From: Branchipolynoe longqiensis
Lineage: Eukaryota; Annelida; Polychaeta; Phyllodocida; Polynoidae
Direction of reading: 5' to 3'
Assembly (NCBI GenBank): GCA_030323885.1
Contig: CM059194.1
Coordinates: forward strand, 31,599,367 to 31,663,366
Length of the DNA stretch: 64,000 bases
Under the pieces are notes generated by a model. It had not been told where the DNA came from. It saw nothing but the letters and a program-made list of their open reading frames with translations, and ran no database searches. Position 1 is the first letter of the stretch. Each line of letters begins with the position of its first letter. Positions 21,360 through 33,185 of this stretch are shown here, in pieces. A program made the translations under genes and the position numbers.

Positions 21360-21669
21360 CTATAAATGCATCAAATTGATCGCTATAATCGACTTTACTT
21401 TAGTTTGAAGTCAATTTTATTTTTAATGGCTAACTTTTGAGATATTTGAAGTGCAAACATGTCAAATTAGTTCTGGCAAGCTTCCCAAACCTCTAACACC
21501 AGAGGCTTCTGCAGCAACGGGTTCTATTAAATTGACCCAGAATGCCTTTCTATGTAGCAACAAATGCTTAATAAGTGCATCAGTATCTAAGATAAATATG
21601 TAGAATCAAGTCTAGATAATTGTTTTGGTTCTGAAAAGGCGATGCTCTATCGGACTATGCAGCTTTAAG
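21360..21669. mobile_element. TTAA-1 MITE, left end missing
   Basis: Interior plus the right end ATCGGACTATGCAGCT then TTAA. Confidence 0.7.
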
Positions 21670-21942
21670 TAGAATTTCAGTCGTGACAGGCGGCATCTTA
21701 TGACAAGTGACAGCACCCTTGAAATTGACATTTTCTTGGGCGCATGTGCTAGACAGAACCCGGACAGACGTAGCATTGATTCTGACAGGGACAGTTGCAC
21801 AGTGTTGTGGTGGAGGTTTTGGCTGGTGTTGGGGAGTGACGATAGATAGACGGAGAGACAGAAAAAGAGTCTAATCAATAAATGATTTGCTGCTGTGAAT
21901 TTGCCTGTACTAGCAGCTAGCCAGCGAGTATCATAGGATTTG

Positions 21943-22232
21943 GTTTGTTTGTGTGTTGTTGTTTTACATCCTAGCAACATCTCAGGACAGGTACCGACTT
22001 GTGACAGTGCGCACTCATGACGCCATGACCTGGTATCCCACTCTGTCACATTATCCTGACACTGAGCACACCAGTCCTTGCCCTGTCCTAATAATGCTGA
22101 GGGCCTGGCTAGGAAGTGACAAGTATCAATTTTTAAGTCATTGGTTTGACTCCACCAGGGTTCGAACCCACGACCCCACGATCTACCAACAGGGGAGACG
22201 GACGCTCTAACTCATTCGGCCATCCCGTCTGG
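21943..22232 (-). mobile_element. SINE-1
   Basis: Inverted tail GTTTGTTTGTGTGTTGTTGT, tail block, body, and head ending in CGGCCATCCCGTCT. The body has a deletion near the tail block. Confidence 0.8.
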
Positions 22233-22547
22233 TCAGTATCATAGGAGGGTGGTGGGGTAGGGTGTTGGCGCAGACAACCAACCTATATATATATTGATTC
22301 GTTGATGGATTTCGCCAAAATTAAGCAATCAAACTTCGCAATTCTGCAGCAACTGCTTCCAGCCAAACTTGTTTAGTCTTACTTTCATTGGATAGTAAAA
22401 ATTGTAAGTTGTTCTTTTTCTGTTTGGGTTCGAATTTGATGTGCAGTAAACTGAATAACAATCTTTGCCATTGCCAACATAATTTATTGCGAATTATATT
22501 TGGCTTATATATCTAGAGTGCATCCATCAGAATGTTAGTCCAGACAT

Positions 22548-22918
22548 GATTTGTTTGTTTCTTGGAGTTTTACGTCCTGGCAACATCTAAGGTCATATCA
22601 TGATGGGTACCGACTTGTGACAGTGTGCCCTCATGGTGACTTCCCCACTAGGAGAACAAGTCCACACACATGGTGACTTTATAGTGCTGTCCCACTGGAA
22701 GACCAGTGCTCTGGCACCATGACGTGATATCCCACTCACACACATTATCCTGACTGTGAGCTAACCAGTATTTATCCTATCCTAGCAATGCTGAGCGCCA
22801 AGCCAAGAAGTCAACAAGTATCAATTTTATAAGTCATTGGATTGAGTCTACAGAAAATCGAACTCCCGACGTTCCGCATGGGAAGCCCGCGCTCTGCCGA
22901 TTCGGCCATTGCGTCCGG
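22548..22918 (-). mobile_element. SINE-1 with internal duplication
   Basis: Inverted SINE-1 in which the ATGGTGACTT segment occurs twice (about 22633 and 22670), making it longer than usual. Ends in CGGCCATTGCGTCCGG. Confidence 0.75.
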
Positions 22919-23270
22919 CACCCAGACATGACATTGGAAGGTCGGCATGCACCACTAGTGGGGCCCTGGTAAGATGATTGCCGGCTAGGCTATCTAGATT
23001 ATCTCATTCCTGATCTGAACCAAGAGAAAAATAGAGTTTACCTTTCTGAGACAAGACACAGACTTGGGCGTTATCAGGTCCAGTCTGCTGGGTTTGTTTT
23101 TTTAATTAATGTAAATAAACAGACGTGATGTAGGGCGTCCCGAAGCGAAGTCTTCAAGACATTTTAATTATATCCAAACTTGACTGTAGGCTACTGGCTT
23201 GTGGTTCTACAACATTTGCCACCCGCGATTTGCCAGCTAACACTTTCCTGGCTGGGACTTTTGCCAGCCA
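22919..23270. other. no gene; short GCCAG-rich words
   Basis: Unassigned. Its right end repeats CTTTTGCCAGCC-like words, and an inverted version of this stretch lies at about 24690-24745. Confidence 0.4.
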
Positions 23271-24030
23271 GGGCCCGTATGCACGAATCGGGGTTAGGCT
23301 TAGCCGGAGTTAAGGCTCTAGCCGCGGATAGCTATCTCAGGGTAGTGGGGGGTTTGAGAAATGTGTGAATCGGTATGCACCAATCTTTTAGCCGCTGCGG
23401 ATAGGTAACCGTGAGTTTATTTATAGATTTGGGGAATTCCCTCTGCGTTTGTACCCATATATTAGGCTCAAATCTATTGAATGCGATCATATTTAACAGA
23501 ATTACATACGCAATAAGTGAAATTTTATCAATTTAACCCTAAATTGGAAGCGTTATTAAGCCTACAGCCGCATTGGCGGCGATATTAATACTTATATTTT
23601 CGAATCGACGAACGTAAAGTAAACAAACCGTTGCCGCCGCCAGTATGGAAAGCGACGTCGATGCGGCGGCGGCGGCGGCGATTTGTTTACTTTACGTTCG
23701 TCGATTCGAAAATATAACTAATAATATCACCGCCAATGTGGCAGTAGCCTTAATAACGCTTCACATTTAGGGTTAAATTGATAAAATGTCACTTATTGCG
23801 TATGTAATTCTATTAAATATGATCGCATTCAATAGATTGAGAGCCACACACGCACACTAACCGCCCCGGCTAGATGTAAAACCTGATTTGAAAATGGTTT
23901 AACTTGGCCGAGGCTACGGTCGGCGGTTAGCCCTAACTCCGATTGGTGCATACCAAATTTTCACATTTAGCCCAGTGTGGATACCTTAGCCGCGGTTAAG
24001 GCACTAACCCCGATTCGTGCATACGGCCCC
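23271..24030. mobile_element. foldback TIR element (family D), copy 2
   Basis: Left end GGGCCCGTATGCACGAATCG and right end CGATTCGTGCATACGGCCCC pair over about 30 bp. The core is a strong palindrome: CTTTACGTTCGTCGATTCG with a GCC/GGC centre near 23630-23690. No ORF. The arms contain GGTGCATACC-like words seen in copy 1. Confidence 0.8.
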
Positions 24031-24046
24031 AGGACTTTTACCAGCC

Positions 24047-24194
24047 AAATAGATCCCCACACAATGATCAAGTGTTAGCACATTAATATATATACACACA
24101 TGCACACACTAAAACACATGTGCACATACTAACGCACATACTGACACATGCAATAATGCACATAACTACACATGTGTACACACATGCACACACT
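24047..24194. repeat. CA-rich low-complexity array, left part
   Basis: ACACATGCACACACT-like words; the same array continues at 24551-24680, so the MITE between them inserted into it. Confidence 0.75.
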
Positions 24195-24550
24195 TTAAAG
24201 TTGCATAGTCCGATGGTTTTGAATTTCTGTATTTTTTCTGAGAAAAATATATTAGATCGATCACTAGTATCTACTTTACATTAGTTCAAAGTTACTTTTA
24301 TTTTAAATGGTAACCTTTTGAGATATTTTAAGTGCAAACATGGAAAATTAGTTTTGGCACACTTGCCAAAATTCTGACACCATAGACTTCTGCAGTAACA
24401 GGTTCTGTTAGATTGACTCAGTATTTGCCTTCTACGCAGAAACAAATGCTTAATAAGTGCATCAGTATCTAAGTTAGATATGTAAAATCAAATCTAGATA
24501 ATTGGTTTGGTTTTTAAAATTTGATATTTCATCGGACTATGCAACTTTAA
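24195..24550. mobile_element. TTAA-1 MITE, full length
   Basis: Reference copy: TTAA, AGTTGCATAGTCCGATGG, about 315 bp AT-rich interior, CATCGGACTATGCAACT, TTAA. It interrupts a CA-rich array, which makes the borders clear. Confidence 0.85.
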
Positions 24551-24689
24551 CACGCACAAGTGCACACACAGAAACGCACATACACTAGCACACATACTTT
24601 AACACACACCCTGACTCATATGAGTACACATATGCACACACACATGTAAACACCTATAAACACACACACACACTCTGGCACATGACGCT

Positions 24690-24850
24690 ATAATCTGCTG
24701 GCATATAAGTCCTGGCTGGCAAAAGTCCCCGCTGGGAAAGTGTTGGGTGGCAATTATCGGCTGGTGAATAGCGGGTGGCAAATAGTGGGTTAGCGCAAAT
24801 AGCAGGTGGCAAATAATGGGTTAGCGCAAATAGCAGGTGGAAAAGGACAA
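24690..24850. repeat. short tandem words around GGCAAATAGTGGGTTAGCGC
   Basis: Two to three units of about 33 bp; partly the inverse of 23190-23265. Confidence 0.5.
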
Positions 24851-25030
24851 GGACAGTATCAGGATAATTGATTAGTTAGTTGGTGGTTGCTTTACTCCTT
24901 GTCGGCAGCATAGGCCATATTCACGTCGAGAAATGTTTGTTTTTTATTCAAACCATCGCTTTTATATGTAAAAGCATACAATCAATTGTGTGTTAATAGA
25001 CACTCATGATTTTTTTAAACTCATAATCAT

Positions 25031-25191
25031 ATAGTATCAGGATAATGTGACTGAGTGGGATATCGGGTCAAGGTGCCGACGGCCTGGTCTCCCAGTGGGC
25101 AGCACTAAACAATCGACTTGAGTCTGAACTGTCACAAGTCAATACCCATCCCGATATGACTTTAGATGTTGCTAGGACGCAAAACAACAAC
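25031..25191 (+). mobile_element. SINE-1, 3' part
   Basis: Starts inside the body (TCAGGATAATGTGACTGAGT) and ends in CAAAACAACAACAC. Confidence 0.7.
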
Positions 25192-25940
25192 ACATACCTT
25201 CTGCACTCACATACACCATCCTGTTGCTTACAGCTTACAATAAATACTATTATTTATTGTTATCACCAAAGAAATTGTGTATGCAACTGACAGCATGTAT
25301 GACCGGAAAGCTAATGCATTCATGCTGACAAATGATGGATTGGCAACAAAAAAAAGGCATCAATGCCTGTCTGATCCTGCCAGGTCTCCGGACATATATT
25401 ATATATAGCAACCCTATATTTCAGTTGATTGGTTATGTTTTATTACCTGTGCCTAACATAGTATCATGAACAAACCAACAACACACCGAACATCCTACAC
25501 AACTATCAATCTGTTTAAACACATTGAACATTACATAAGACAGACAAAATGCCTTGACAACTATAAACTTAGCTTGTTTTATAAGAGAAAAATGTAACCC
25601 ACAACGATTGTTTGAGTCGCCCCGAGTATACACCTTCTACTCGGTGCTGCTCCCCATTTTTGTATGAACCGCAGTGACTGGTGCTGTACATTATACAGCA
25701 GGAGCCACTCCCTTAATTCTACACGATCGGTGCTGTGACTAATACAGCACTGATCAAACTTAGATTATTTTAAATGTCAATTCCGATAGTAAGATGGCCG
25801 GAAGACCAGTGCTCCGGCGCTGACAAATGTCATATTCAGATGAATAAATACTTTACCAAAAAAAAAAAAAATTAATTAAACGCTTTCAGTAATATACTGT
25901 GAAAATTAAACTCATTAAATTTGAGGATCATTATATATTG
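25192..25940. other. unassigned; possible poly(A)-tailed repeat
   Basis: The part ending in an A13 run at about 25858-25873 shares a GGAAG-CCAGTG-CGGCGCTGA block with 27555-27600 and may be a retroposed repeat. No gene recognised. Confidence 0.35.
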
Positions 25941-26445
25941 TAGTGGTCTGCACTGACCTCTCAGGTAGGTAACCACATAGACAGGTAGATGTGGGTAGAG
26001 TGGTGATATCAGAGCGCCTAGGTGGTGTAATGGTTAGCACACTGGCACGGAATGCAAATAGATGTGGGATTGAGTCTCGCTCTAGGTGCAATGTTTCCCA
26101 TTTTCATCACCCCCACGACACTGGTTGCCATGACCATGATCCTGTACAAGTTACACGCTGTATAGTTGTTGAACCTACCCTGTGTATGTATGTGTTAGTG
26201 CATTGCCTGTATGTATGTAATTGTAAGCATTCAAAGACTTACAATTCCAGGGGGACGAGTGTAGTGGTCTGCACTGACCTCTCAGGCAAGTAACTACATA
26301 GACAGATAGGTGTGGGTAGTGTGGTGATATCAGGGAGCCTAGGTGGTGTAATGGTTAGCATACTGGCCTGGAATGCAAAGAGATGTAGGTTCGAGTCCCG
26401 CTCTAGGTGCAATATTTCCCATTTTCATCATCCCCAGGATATTTG
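25941..26445 (+). mobile_element. SINE-2, two tandem copies
   Basis: Each copy has a leader GTAGTGGTCTGCACTGACCT, then a tRNA-like head GCCTAGGTGGTGTAATGGTT with a B-box variant (GGTTCGAGTCCCGCTC in the second), then TTTCCCATTTTCATCA. The second copy starts at about 26260, where the first ends. Confidence 0.75.
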
Positions 26446-26830
26446 CATAATCCGATAGACTTGAATGCCGGTTCGATTACTGCTCTCGGTGTGATATTTC
26501 CCATTTTCATCCTCCCCATGATATTTGCATAATCCGATAGACTTGAATGCTGGTTCGATTACTGCTCTCGGCACGATATTTCCCATTTTCATCATCCCCA
26601 TGATATTTGCATAATCCGATAGACTTGAATGCCAGTTCGATTATCGCTCTCGGCATGATATTTCCCATTTTCATCATCCCCATGATATTTTCATAATCCG
26701 ATAGACTTGAGTGTCTTGCCCTATATTTTAGATAAATATATTAGGTTGATAATTATAATCGAAATTAGTAGTTTTAAGTGACTTATTTAAATGGTTAACT
26801 GAAGGAAATATTCTAAGTCAAAACATGCAC
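26441..26830. repeat. 82-bp tandem array of a MITE-SINE junction
   Basis: Four units of 82 bp. Each joins a TTAA-1-like end (TTTGCATAATCCGATAGACT) to SINE-2 sequence (GGTTCGATTACTGCTCTCGG and ATTTCCCATTTTCATCATCC). The last unit continues into TTAA-1 interior to about 26830. Confidence 0.75.
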
Positions 26831-26894
26831 GATTGAATTTAGTAAGTGCAGCTAAATGCTGGACATTGTTCATGTTGGTTCGCCAACATGGGTA

Positions 26895-27165
26895 ATTTGT
26901 GCACAAACAAGGAGTCTCCCTGGTGGCGCCACCTGGGTTCGAATCCAGACCCTAAAAACCCCTACCAGATTTCCCATGGACCAGAGCCCCTCGCGAGACT
27001 CTGATGTCACCAACACCCATTCTCGCACGCCGAGACCCACCAAACATCACTTCCACCACGGCAGCAAGACGAGCAACACCACACCAATTCAGCTGCCCAC
27101 CCATCCCTACAAACGACGAACATACAGACGCGATGGGGTTGAGGGTCTGAGTCGAATTCCAACAT
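26895..27165 (+). mobile_element. possible tRNA-headed SINE of another family
   Basis: GCCACCTGGGTTCGAATCCAGACC is B-box-like, and the sequence after it is C/A-rich with no homopolymer tail. The plus-strand frame over it has no motif. Single copy in this window. Confidence 0.35.
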
Positions 27166-27167
27166 GA

Positions 27168-27330
27168 CCTGATATTATATATTGTATATTATATATTATA
27201 TATTAGGCTATATATTATATATTATAATGTAGTATATATTAAATATATCATAGAATAGAATATACATATTATACTATATGCCATTACATTATATATACGA
27301 TATATTATGTTATATACAATATATATTGCC
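27168..27330. repeat. AT-rich microsatellite-like tract
   Basis: Many TATATTA words; it feeds the minus-strand ORF at 27222-27605, which I do not accept as a gene. Confidence 0.7.
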
Positions 27331-27743
27331 AAATATAAGAGCTGCTTTACTGAGACTGCGCCATGACCAGCAGCCAAAGAACATGGCCCCATCCTTGTGC
27401 CGGTAACATAGGGCCGCCCCACAATCTCATAGGGTGGCCATCGATAGCTGAGTAGGTTTGAGCATATCTGTTCTTGTGCGATGCACCAACAGATTGGGTG
27501 ATCGGCGGATAGTTTCGCTATATAGGCCACAGATGTAACAGGATAGTTAATGTCTGAACGGCCCGGAAGGCCAGTGTTCTGGCGCTGAGAAAAGGCATTG
27601 TTCACTGAAAAAAACTATATTTTAGTAAACGGATCAATGTGATCTCAGAGAAAAGAGCAAAAAAGTATTACTACTCGGTTGATATTGGTCACAACAGGGA
27701 CAATGGAACGCTCTCCAAGGAGAGACTGTACTGACAGATCAGT

Positions 27744-28295
27744 AGAATGGAGCTAGGATAGTGCTAGGAGATTACACAATGAAACCCAAGGAATGGAGCT
27801 AAGATAGTGATAGGAGAGTATTCAATGAAACCCGAGGAATGGAGCGAGGATAGTGGTAGAATAGTATTAAATGAAACCCGAGGAATGGAGCAAGGATAGT
27901 GCTAGGAGAGTACTCAATGAAACTCGAGAAATGGAGCTAGGATATTGCTAGGATAGTATTCAATGAAACCCGAGGAATGGAGCTATGGTAGTGCTAGAAT
28001 AGTATTAAATGAAACCCGAGGAATGGAGCTAGGATAGTGCTAGGAGAGTACTCAATGAAACCCGAGAAATGGAGCTAGGATAGTGCTAGGGTAGTATTCA
28101 ATGAAACCCGAGGAATGGAGCTAGGATACTGCTAGGATAGTATTCAATGAAACCCGAGGAATGGAGCTAGGGTAGTGATAGGAGAGTACTCAATTAAACC
28201 CGAGAAATGGGGCTAGGATACTGCTAGGATAGTATTCAATGAAACCTGAGGAATGGAGCTAGGATATTGCGAGGAGAGTATTCAATGAAATCCGA
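27744..28295. repeat. 46-bp minisatellite, about 12 copies
   Basis: Unit GAATGGAGCTAGGATAGTGC followed by TAGGATAGTATTCAATGAAA and CCCGAG. Confidence 0.9.
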
Positions 28296-28855
28296 CATCT
28301 GGCTTTTTTTCTATTATTTCCTGACATTACTAGGCTTATAAGAGAATTTCTACATTTTGGTGAAAATTCACGCCTCCAACCTCTGGTTAGGAGAGGCCCA
28401 ACACTGGCCAGCCACCGACCCAAAACCAGCTGCCACTCCAACATTGGCCATCACCGAGAGCCTGGGGCAGGGTATGACGTGTTAAGTGTTTCTGGAATGC
28501 TGTATTAATACTAGGTAGGGCAAGGAGAAACTACACAGAATTAGGGTGTTTGCTTGTTTGTTTGTTTGTTTGTTTTTCTGTTTCGGAGTTTACATCCTAG
28601 ATAATTTAGAAACAACACAAGTCGAAGATGGCAAAACATAATCGTGGATATCCCACAAACTCGTGAAGACCTTTCATCATAATTAATAATAAGTACACTA
28701 CAACATCAAGAAGAAGAAATATGCATTTCTCTCGTCTTTGCCTCTATTAATATTAATATTTTATTCAAATTCATGCCATCCCACACACTTCAGATAGGGA
28801 GGACGTGGGTTTCATCGCTGGCAGAGTCATACCAACGACATATAAAATCCACCTG
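28296..28855. other. no gene; GTTT run
   Basis: Unassigned sequence with a (TTTG)n run near 28550-28575. Confidence 0.4.
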
Positions 28856-29260
28856 GGGATAGCCTTAATAAGCTATGACCCTTGTACACACATAAGGCTA
28901 GCCTTAATAAGCTATGACCCTTGTTCACACAAAAGGATAGCTTTAATAAGCTATGACCTTGTACACACATAAGGTTAGCCTTAATAAGCTATGACCCTTG
29001 TACACACATAATGGTAGCCTTAATAAGCTATGACCCTTGTACACACATAAGGATAGCCTTAATAAGCTATGACCTTGTACACACATAAGGTTAGCCTTAA
29101 TAAGCTATGACCCTTGTACACACATAAGGTTAGCCTTAATAAGCTATGACCCTTGTACACACATAATGATAGGTTTAATAAGCTATGACCCTTGTACACA
29201 CATAAGGATAGCCTTAATAAGCTATGACCCTTGTACACACATAAGGATAGCCTTAATAAG
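28856..29260. repeat. 39-bp minisatellite, regular part
   Basis: About ten units of CCTTAATAAGCTATGACCC with TTGTACACACATAAGGATAG. Decayed units continue from 29574 to about 30080 on the far side of the TIR insertion. Confidence 0.9.
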
Positions 29261-29573
29261 CAGGTTGGAGACCTTACCTCGATCGGATGACGGTGGTCAT
29301 TTTAGGTCTGCTTCAATTTCCAAGGTCGAATTTGATATAAGAATATGTAGTGAAATGACATAAATGACTGTGGCACAACGCCTTTGGGCTAGTTTTACTA
29401 TTGGAACATATCACAGGAAAGGAAAAAATTATATGACTGTTAACCCAAACCACCAGTGAACCTCAACCAGATTTGTCAAACTGCACCCTAATCCTAAATA
29501 AAATTCGACCTTGGTAATTAACTCGGTGGTCAAATGACCACCACAGCTAAAACGAGGTAAGCTCTCCAACCTG
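29261..29573. mobile_element. 313-bp TIR element (family G) inside the 39-bp satellite
   Basis: Left end CAGGTTGGAGACCTTACCTC and right end GAGGTAAGCTCTCCAACCTG are inverted repeats with one mismatch; a second inverted block CCAAGGTCGAATTT / AAATTCGACCTTGG lies inside. The direct repeat ATAAG flanks it. The host satellite unit gives the pre-insertion sequence, which fixes the borders. Confidence 0.85.
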
Positions 29574-30080
29574 ATAAGTTATGACCCTTGTACACACAAA
29601 AAGCTAGCCTTACTAAACTATGACCCCGGTATACACATGAGGACACATTTAATACGCTATGGCCCTTTACACACTTGGAGATAACTTAATAAGCTATAAC
29701 CCTTTTATAACCTCAAAAATTACTCTAGGAAGTTATGACCCTTTATACATTTGGAAGTAACTTTAATAAGCTGGGACTCCCTCACAAGGATAGATAGATT
29801 TAATAAGCTATACCTGGAGATAGATTTAATAAATTTGACTCACATATAGACGTACCGCTATATTTAATAAGCTAGGAACAGTTATATACATTAGGGAAAT
29901 ATTTAATGAGCTAGGGCCATTTTTATATATTACGGTTATAGTTAATTATCTCTAACTATGTATGTACACTAATGGACACATTTAATAAGCTACGACCCTT
30001 TCTACTTTTACATAAAGATCTAATAAGCTATTAGTATTACTCAACCATTAAAGATTAGAGCTACCTTGAATGAGTATGAC
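29574..30080. repeat. 39-bp satellite, decayed part
   Basis: Recurrent TTTAATAAGCTA and TGACCCTT words with growing divergence to the right. Confidence 0.7.
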
Positions 30081-30189
30081 CCCCACACTTAATCAGAAAA
30101 CATAGGCCATCTTGGTGAATGCATTCGCTATAGAAACTCATTTAGCTTATTAAAACATCTGTACGATTTGTACACCTTTTGTTCAATTG

Positions 30190-30610
30190 CTGTTGACAAA
30201 ATCTTAGCAAGTCAAAGACAAAGTGTTAGTAAACCAATAGAACTATTGTCATTGATGAAGTCTTAGTATGCCAATAGATCTATTACCGTTGACAAAGTGT
30301 TAGTAAGTCAACAGAGCTATTACAGTTGACAAAGTCTTAGTAAGCCAATAGAGCTATTTTCCTTGACACAGTGTTAGTAAGCCAATGGAGCTATTGCCGT
30401 TTAGAAAGTGTTAGTAAGCCAATAGAGCTATTACCATTAGCAAAGTGTTAGTAAGCCTATAGACCTATTGCCGTTGAGAAAGTGTTAGTAAGCCAATAGA
30501 GCTATTATCATTGGCAAAGTGTTAGTAAGCCTATAGACCTATTGCCGTTGACAAAGTGTTAGTAAACCAAAAAATCCTTTGCCGTTGACAAGGTGTTAGT
30601 AAACTGAGAT
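30190..30610. repeat. 37-bp minisatellite, about 11 copies
   Basis: Unit GTTAGTAAGCCAATAGAGCT plus ATTGCCGTTGACAAAGT. Confidence 0.85.
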
Positions 30611-31007
30611 GCATCCTGTATTGGGTTACTCACCTGTGTGGGCTGGGAGAGGACAGCAAGCCTAGCTGCGACACCTCAGTTAGGCTTTATTGGAGTGCCT
30701 TTCCTTGTAATGTACAAATCCTCCCGGTAGTCCACCCGCTATCGACATGTGCGTGACGATTTCCAGGTTACATGTTCAGCTGAGAGTCGGCCACACGGTA
30801 CCATAATCACCAGGCGAGAGAGAGAGAGAGGGAGAAGGGGGTATGGAGACAAAGAGAGAGGGACATGCACTCCCATAGGTTCTGTTCTCCAATGGCTTGT
30901 GTGTGGTTATAGCACTGTCTTCTTGGATACTGCTAGCAAGCTGTCCATTGTTGACGTCCAATATATGTTACCGACACAGTGGCTCACATAGAAGCCAACA
31001 CACTGTT
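30611..31007. other. no gene; GA microsatellite
   Basis: (GA)n at about 30813-30860 in unassigned sequence. Confidence 0.4.
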
Positions 31008-31206
31008 GATGCTGAGCAACTTAGAGCCACTCAGAGCAATTCAGAGCAACTCAGATCAAGTCAAAGCAACTCAGAGAAACTCAGAGCAACTCAGAGCAAC
31101 TCAATGCAACGTAGAGCTACTCAGTGCAATTCAGACCAAATCAGAGCTACTCAGGGAAACTCAGAGCAACTCAGAACAAGTCAGTCCAACTCAGAGCAAC
31201 TCAGAG
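31008..31206. repeat. 10-bp minisatellite
   Basis: About 18 copies of CAACTCAGAG with single-base variants. Confidence 0.85.
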
Positions 31207-31817
31207 GCCTCTAAATCTAAATCCAATCAATTGGCAAATCCACCCAGTCCACAATGGATCTCATATGTCGATAAAAATCTGGGAATTAGATGCCAAGCTG
31301 TGCCTCATTCAGTCAGAATGTTGTGAGTTTTGGGTTGTTTTTTTCTGAACACATATTACTTAGTACATCCGCCTCTGTACTAGATGTTTAGAATGGCCAG
31401 CTCACATATTGACGCATGTGGGATTAATGTAACAATACCTAATACCTAGTAAATGTATTACTCCCTGTGGATACAGTAGGTGCTACTGCCAGGTCCACTG
31501 CATCACATCACGAGCAACTCATGGCGCCGGTGATCAGGTGTGAGCAGGTGTGAGCAGCTGTGAGTGGACCAGCACGCCGCTACAATATGTGCATACGGTA
31601 TGGGTAAATTGAAACCAAGTTATTCCACGGGTCCAGTTCTCCCGGCCCGCCGTTGTTAGGCCTCTGGTGTGCGGTAGGTAGCGAGGTCCATTTTAGACTG
31701 TGCTTGTCTGTCGATACGTGTGTCTGATGTCTGAACAGAATATAGATCCAATGCAACAACAGGTCATCCTTGTGGTGGATAATCGGCAGCTGGGACCCAA
31801 AATGTGCTGTTAATGTA
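31207..31817. other. no gene recognised
   Basis: Unassigned; a small GTGAGCAGGTGTGAGCAGCT triplet repeat near 31538-31565. Confidence 0.4.
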
Positions 31818-32350
31818 AAGAGCAGCTCAGAATGGGTGGTTTCAATGTGATATGCAATACACTCCTACCCCCCTTCCCACCGATGAAACCTTGGGACTGC
31901 CTGTTCTTTTAAACAGCCAATTATGTTGCTCAGGTCTGGGGCTGAAGCAGCTCAGATTGAGTTCTTTCACTGTGATATGCAATGCACTCCTAACTTCCCC
32001 ACCCACTCCCTCCTACCGACGATACCCTGGGACTGCCTATTCTTTCAATAATAACCAATGCTGTTGCTCAGCTCTGGGGCTGAAGCAGCTCAGATTGCGT
32101 TGTTTCACTGTGCTATGCAATGCGCTCCTAACCTCCCCCCCCCCTCCCTCCGACGATTCCCCATGACTGCCCGTTCTTTCAAACAGCCAATGCTGTTGCT
32201 CAGCTCTGGGCCTGAAGCAGCTCAGATTGGGTGATTTCACTGTGATATGCAATACGCTCCCACCCTTCTCCCTCCCTGCACTGCCCCTTCTCTCAATAAT
32301 AGCCAATGCTGTTGCTCAGCTCTGGGACTTGAAGCTGCGCAATATGTCGT
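31818..32350. repeat. about 130-bp tandem repeat, four units
   Basis: Each unit has GAAGCAGCTCAGATTG, GATATGCAATACRCTCC, a C-rich stretch and CCAATGCTGTTGCTCAGCTC. Units begin at irregular spacing (124-138 bp). Confidence 0.8.
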
Positions 32351-32527
32351 TAAGTAAACTGGAGTTCATTGAGTGCGTTAGCGCTGAGTACTCACTCCGA
32401 TTTTGGCGTTCGATGAGATGGGCTTGAGTTAGGCAACTGTGGTATCCAGTGTTAGCACAAGTTGAATGTTATGAGAGGGAACGCTCATGTAGACACACTC
32501 CCCCCCCACTCTCCGTCTCCGGCACAG

Positions 32528-32670
32528 AGGAGACGAGTGTCCGCAAGCGCAGTCTCGCACACCACGTGGGTTATACCCACTTCTGAGTACCTCACGGGAG
32601 CACCGCCTCCATGGTGTGGTGCGGTGCGATGCGCGCCCTCTCTGCACTGCTTCCTGGTCTCTTACTTCCG
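32528..32670 (+). other. candidate coding exon (plus strand)
   Basis: A consensus acceptor (C-run, then TCTCCGTCTCCGGCACAG) precedes 143 bp that is open in two frames and ends at TTCCG followed by GTAAAT, an acceptable donor. The frame starting AGGAGACGA encodes a sequence with VIPTSEYLTG. No family recognised. GC-rich compared with its surroundings. Could be chance. Confidence 0.25.
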
Positions 32671-32975
32671 GTAAATAAACAAAACAGCAACAACAAATAT
32701 CTCACTTAAACCCGCTCAGAATGGACGGTCCACTTGACGGAGGGCACAAGGCAGAATGCGCAACAAGACATGGAATGTGCAACAAGACAGAGCACGCATT
32801 GTGTGAGACGGAAGGTGCAAGGAGGCGGCATGCACAAGACATAAGGGACTAGGCATTATACCATCAATTTCAAGGCTGTCCAGAAGCGCTACCAATAAGA
32901 GGTTATTAAAACCAGCGCAGATAGCCCAGTGTGCAGGGGGGCCTGGCCCGCTCTATCGTGTAGCCGGACACGCCC

Positions 32976-33185
32976 TTCACAGCAATTGCCTATTGCCTAC
33001 CGCCTATTGTCAATTGCATATCAACAATTGCCTACCACCTATTGCATATCGTCCATTGCCTAACACCAATTGCCTACCACCTATTGCCAACCACCTATTG
33101 CCAACCACGTATTGCCTACTGCCAATTGCCTATTGTCCATTGTCCATTGCCTACTGCCTACTGCCTATTGCCTCTTGCCAACATA
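32976..33185. repeat. short tandem repeat of TTGCCTACC/ATTGCCTA words
   Basis: Irregular 9- to 18-bp period; explains the open frames on the plus strand. Confidence 0.8.

Noticed and set aside
23255..24046. 16-bp target duplication around foldback copy 2 (GGACTTTTGCCAGCCA)
   Set aside because: The same word is part of a local GCCAG-rich repeat that also occurs inverted near 24.7 kb, so the flanking match can predate the insertion.
27222..27605. 127-residue minus-strand ORF
   Set aside because: About one third is AT-microsatellite translation, and the remainder overlaps a repeat shared with 25.8 kb.
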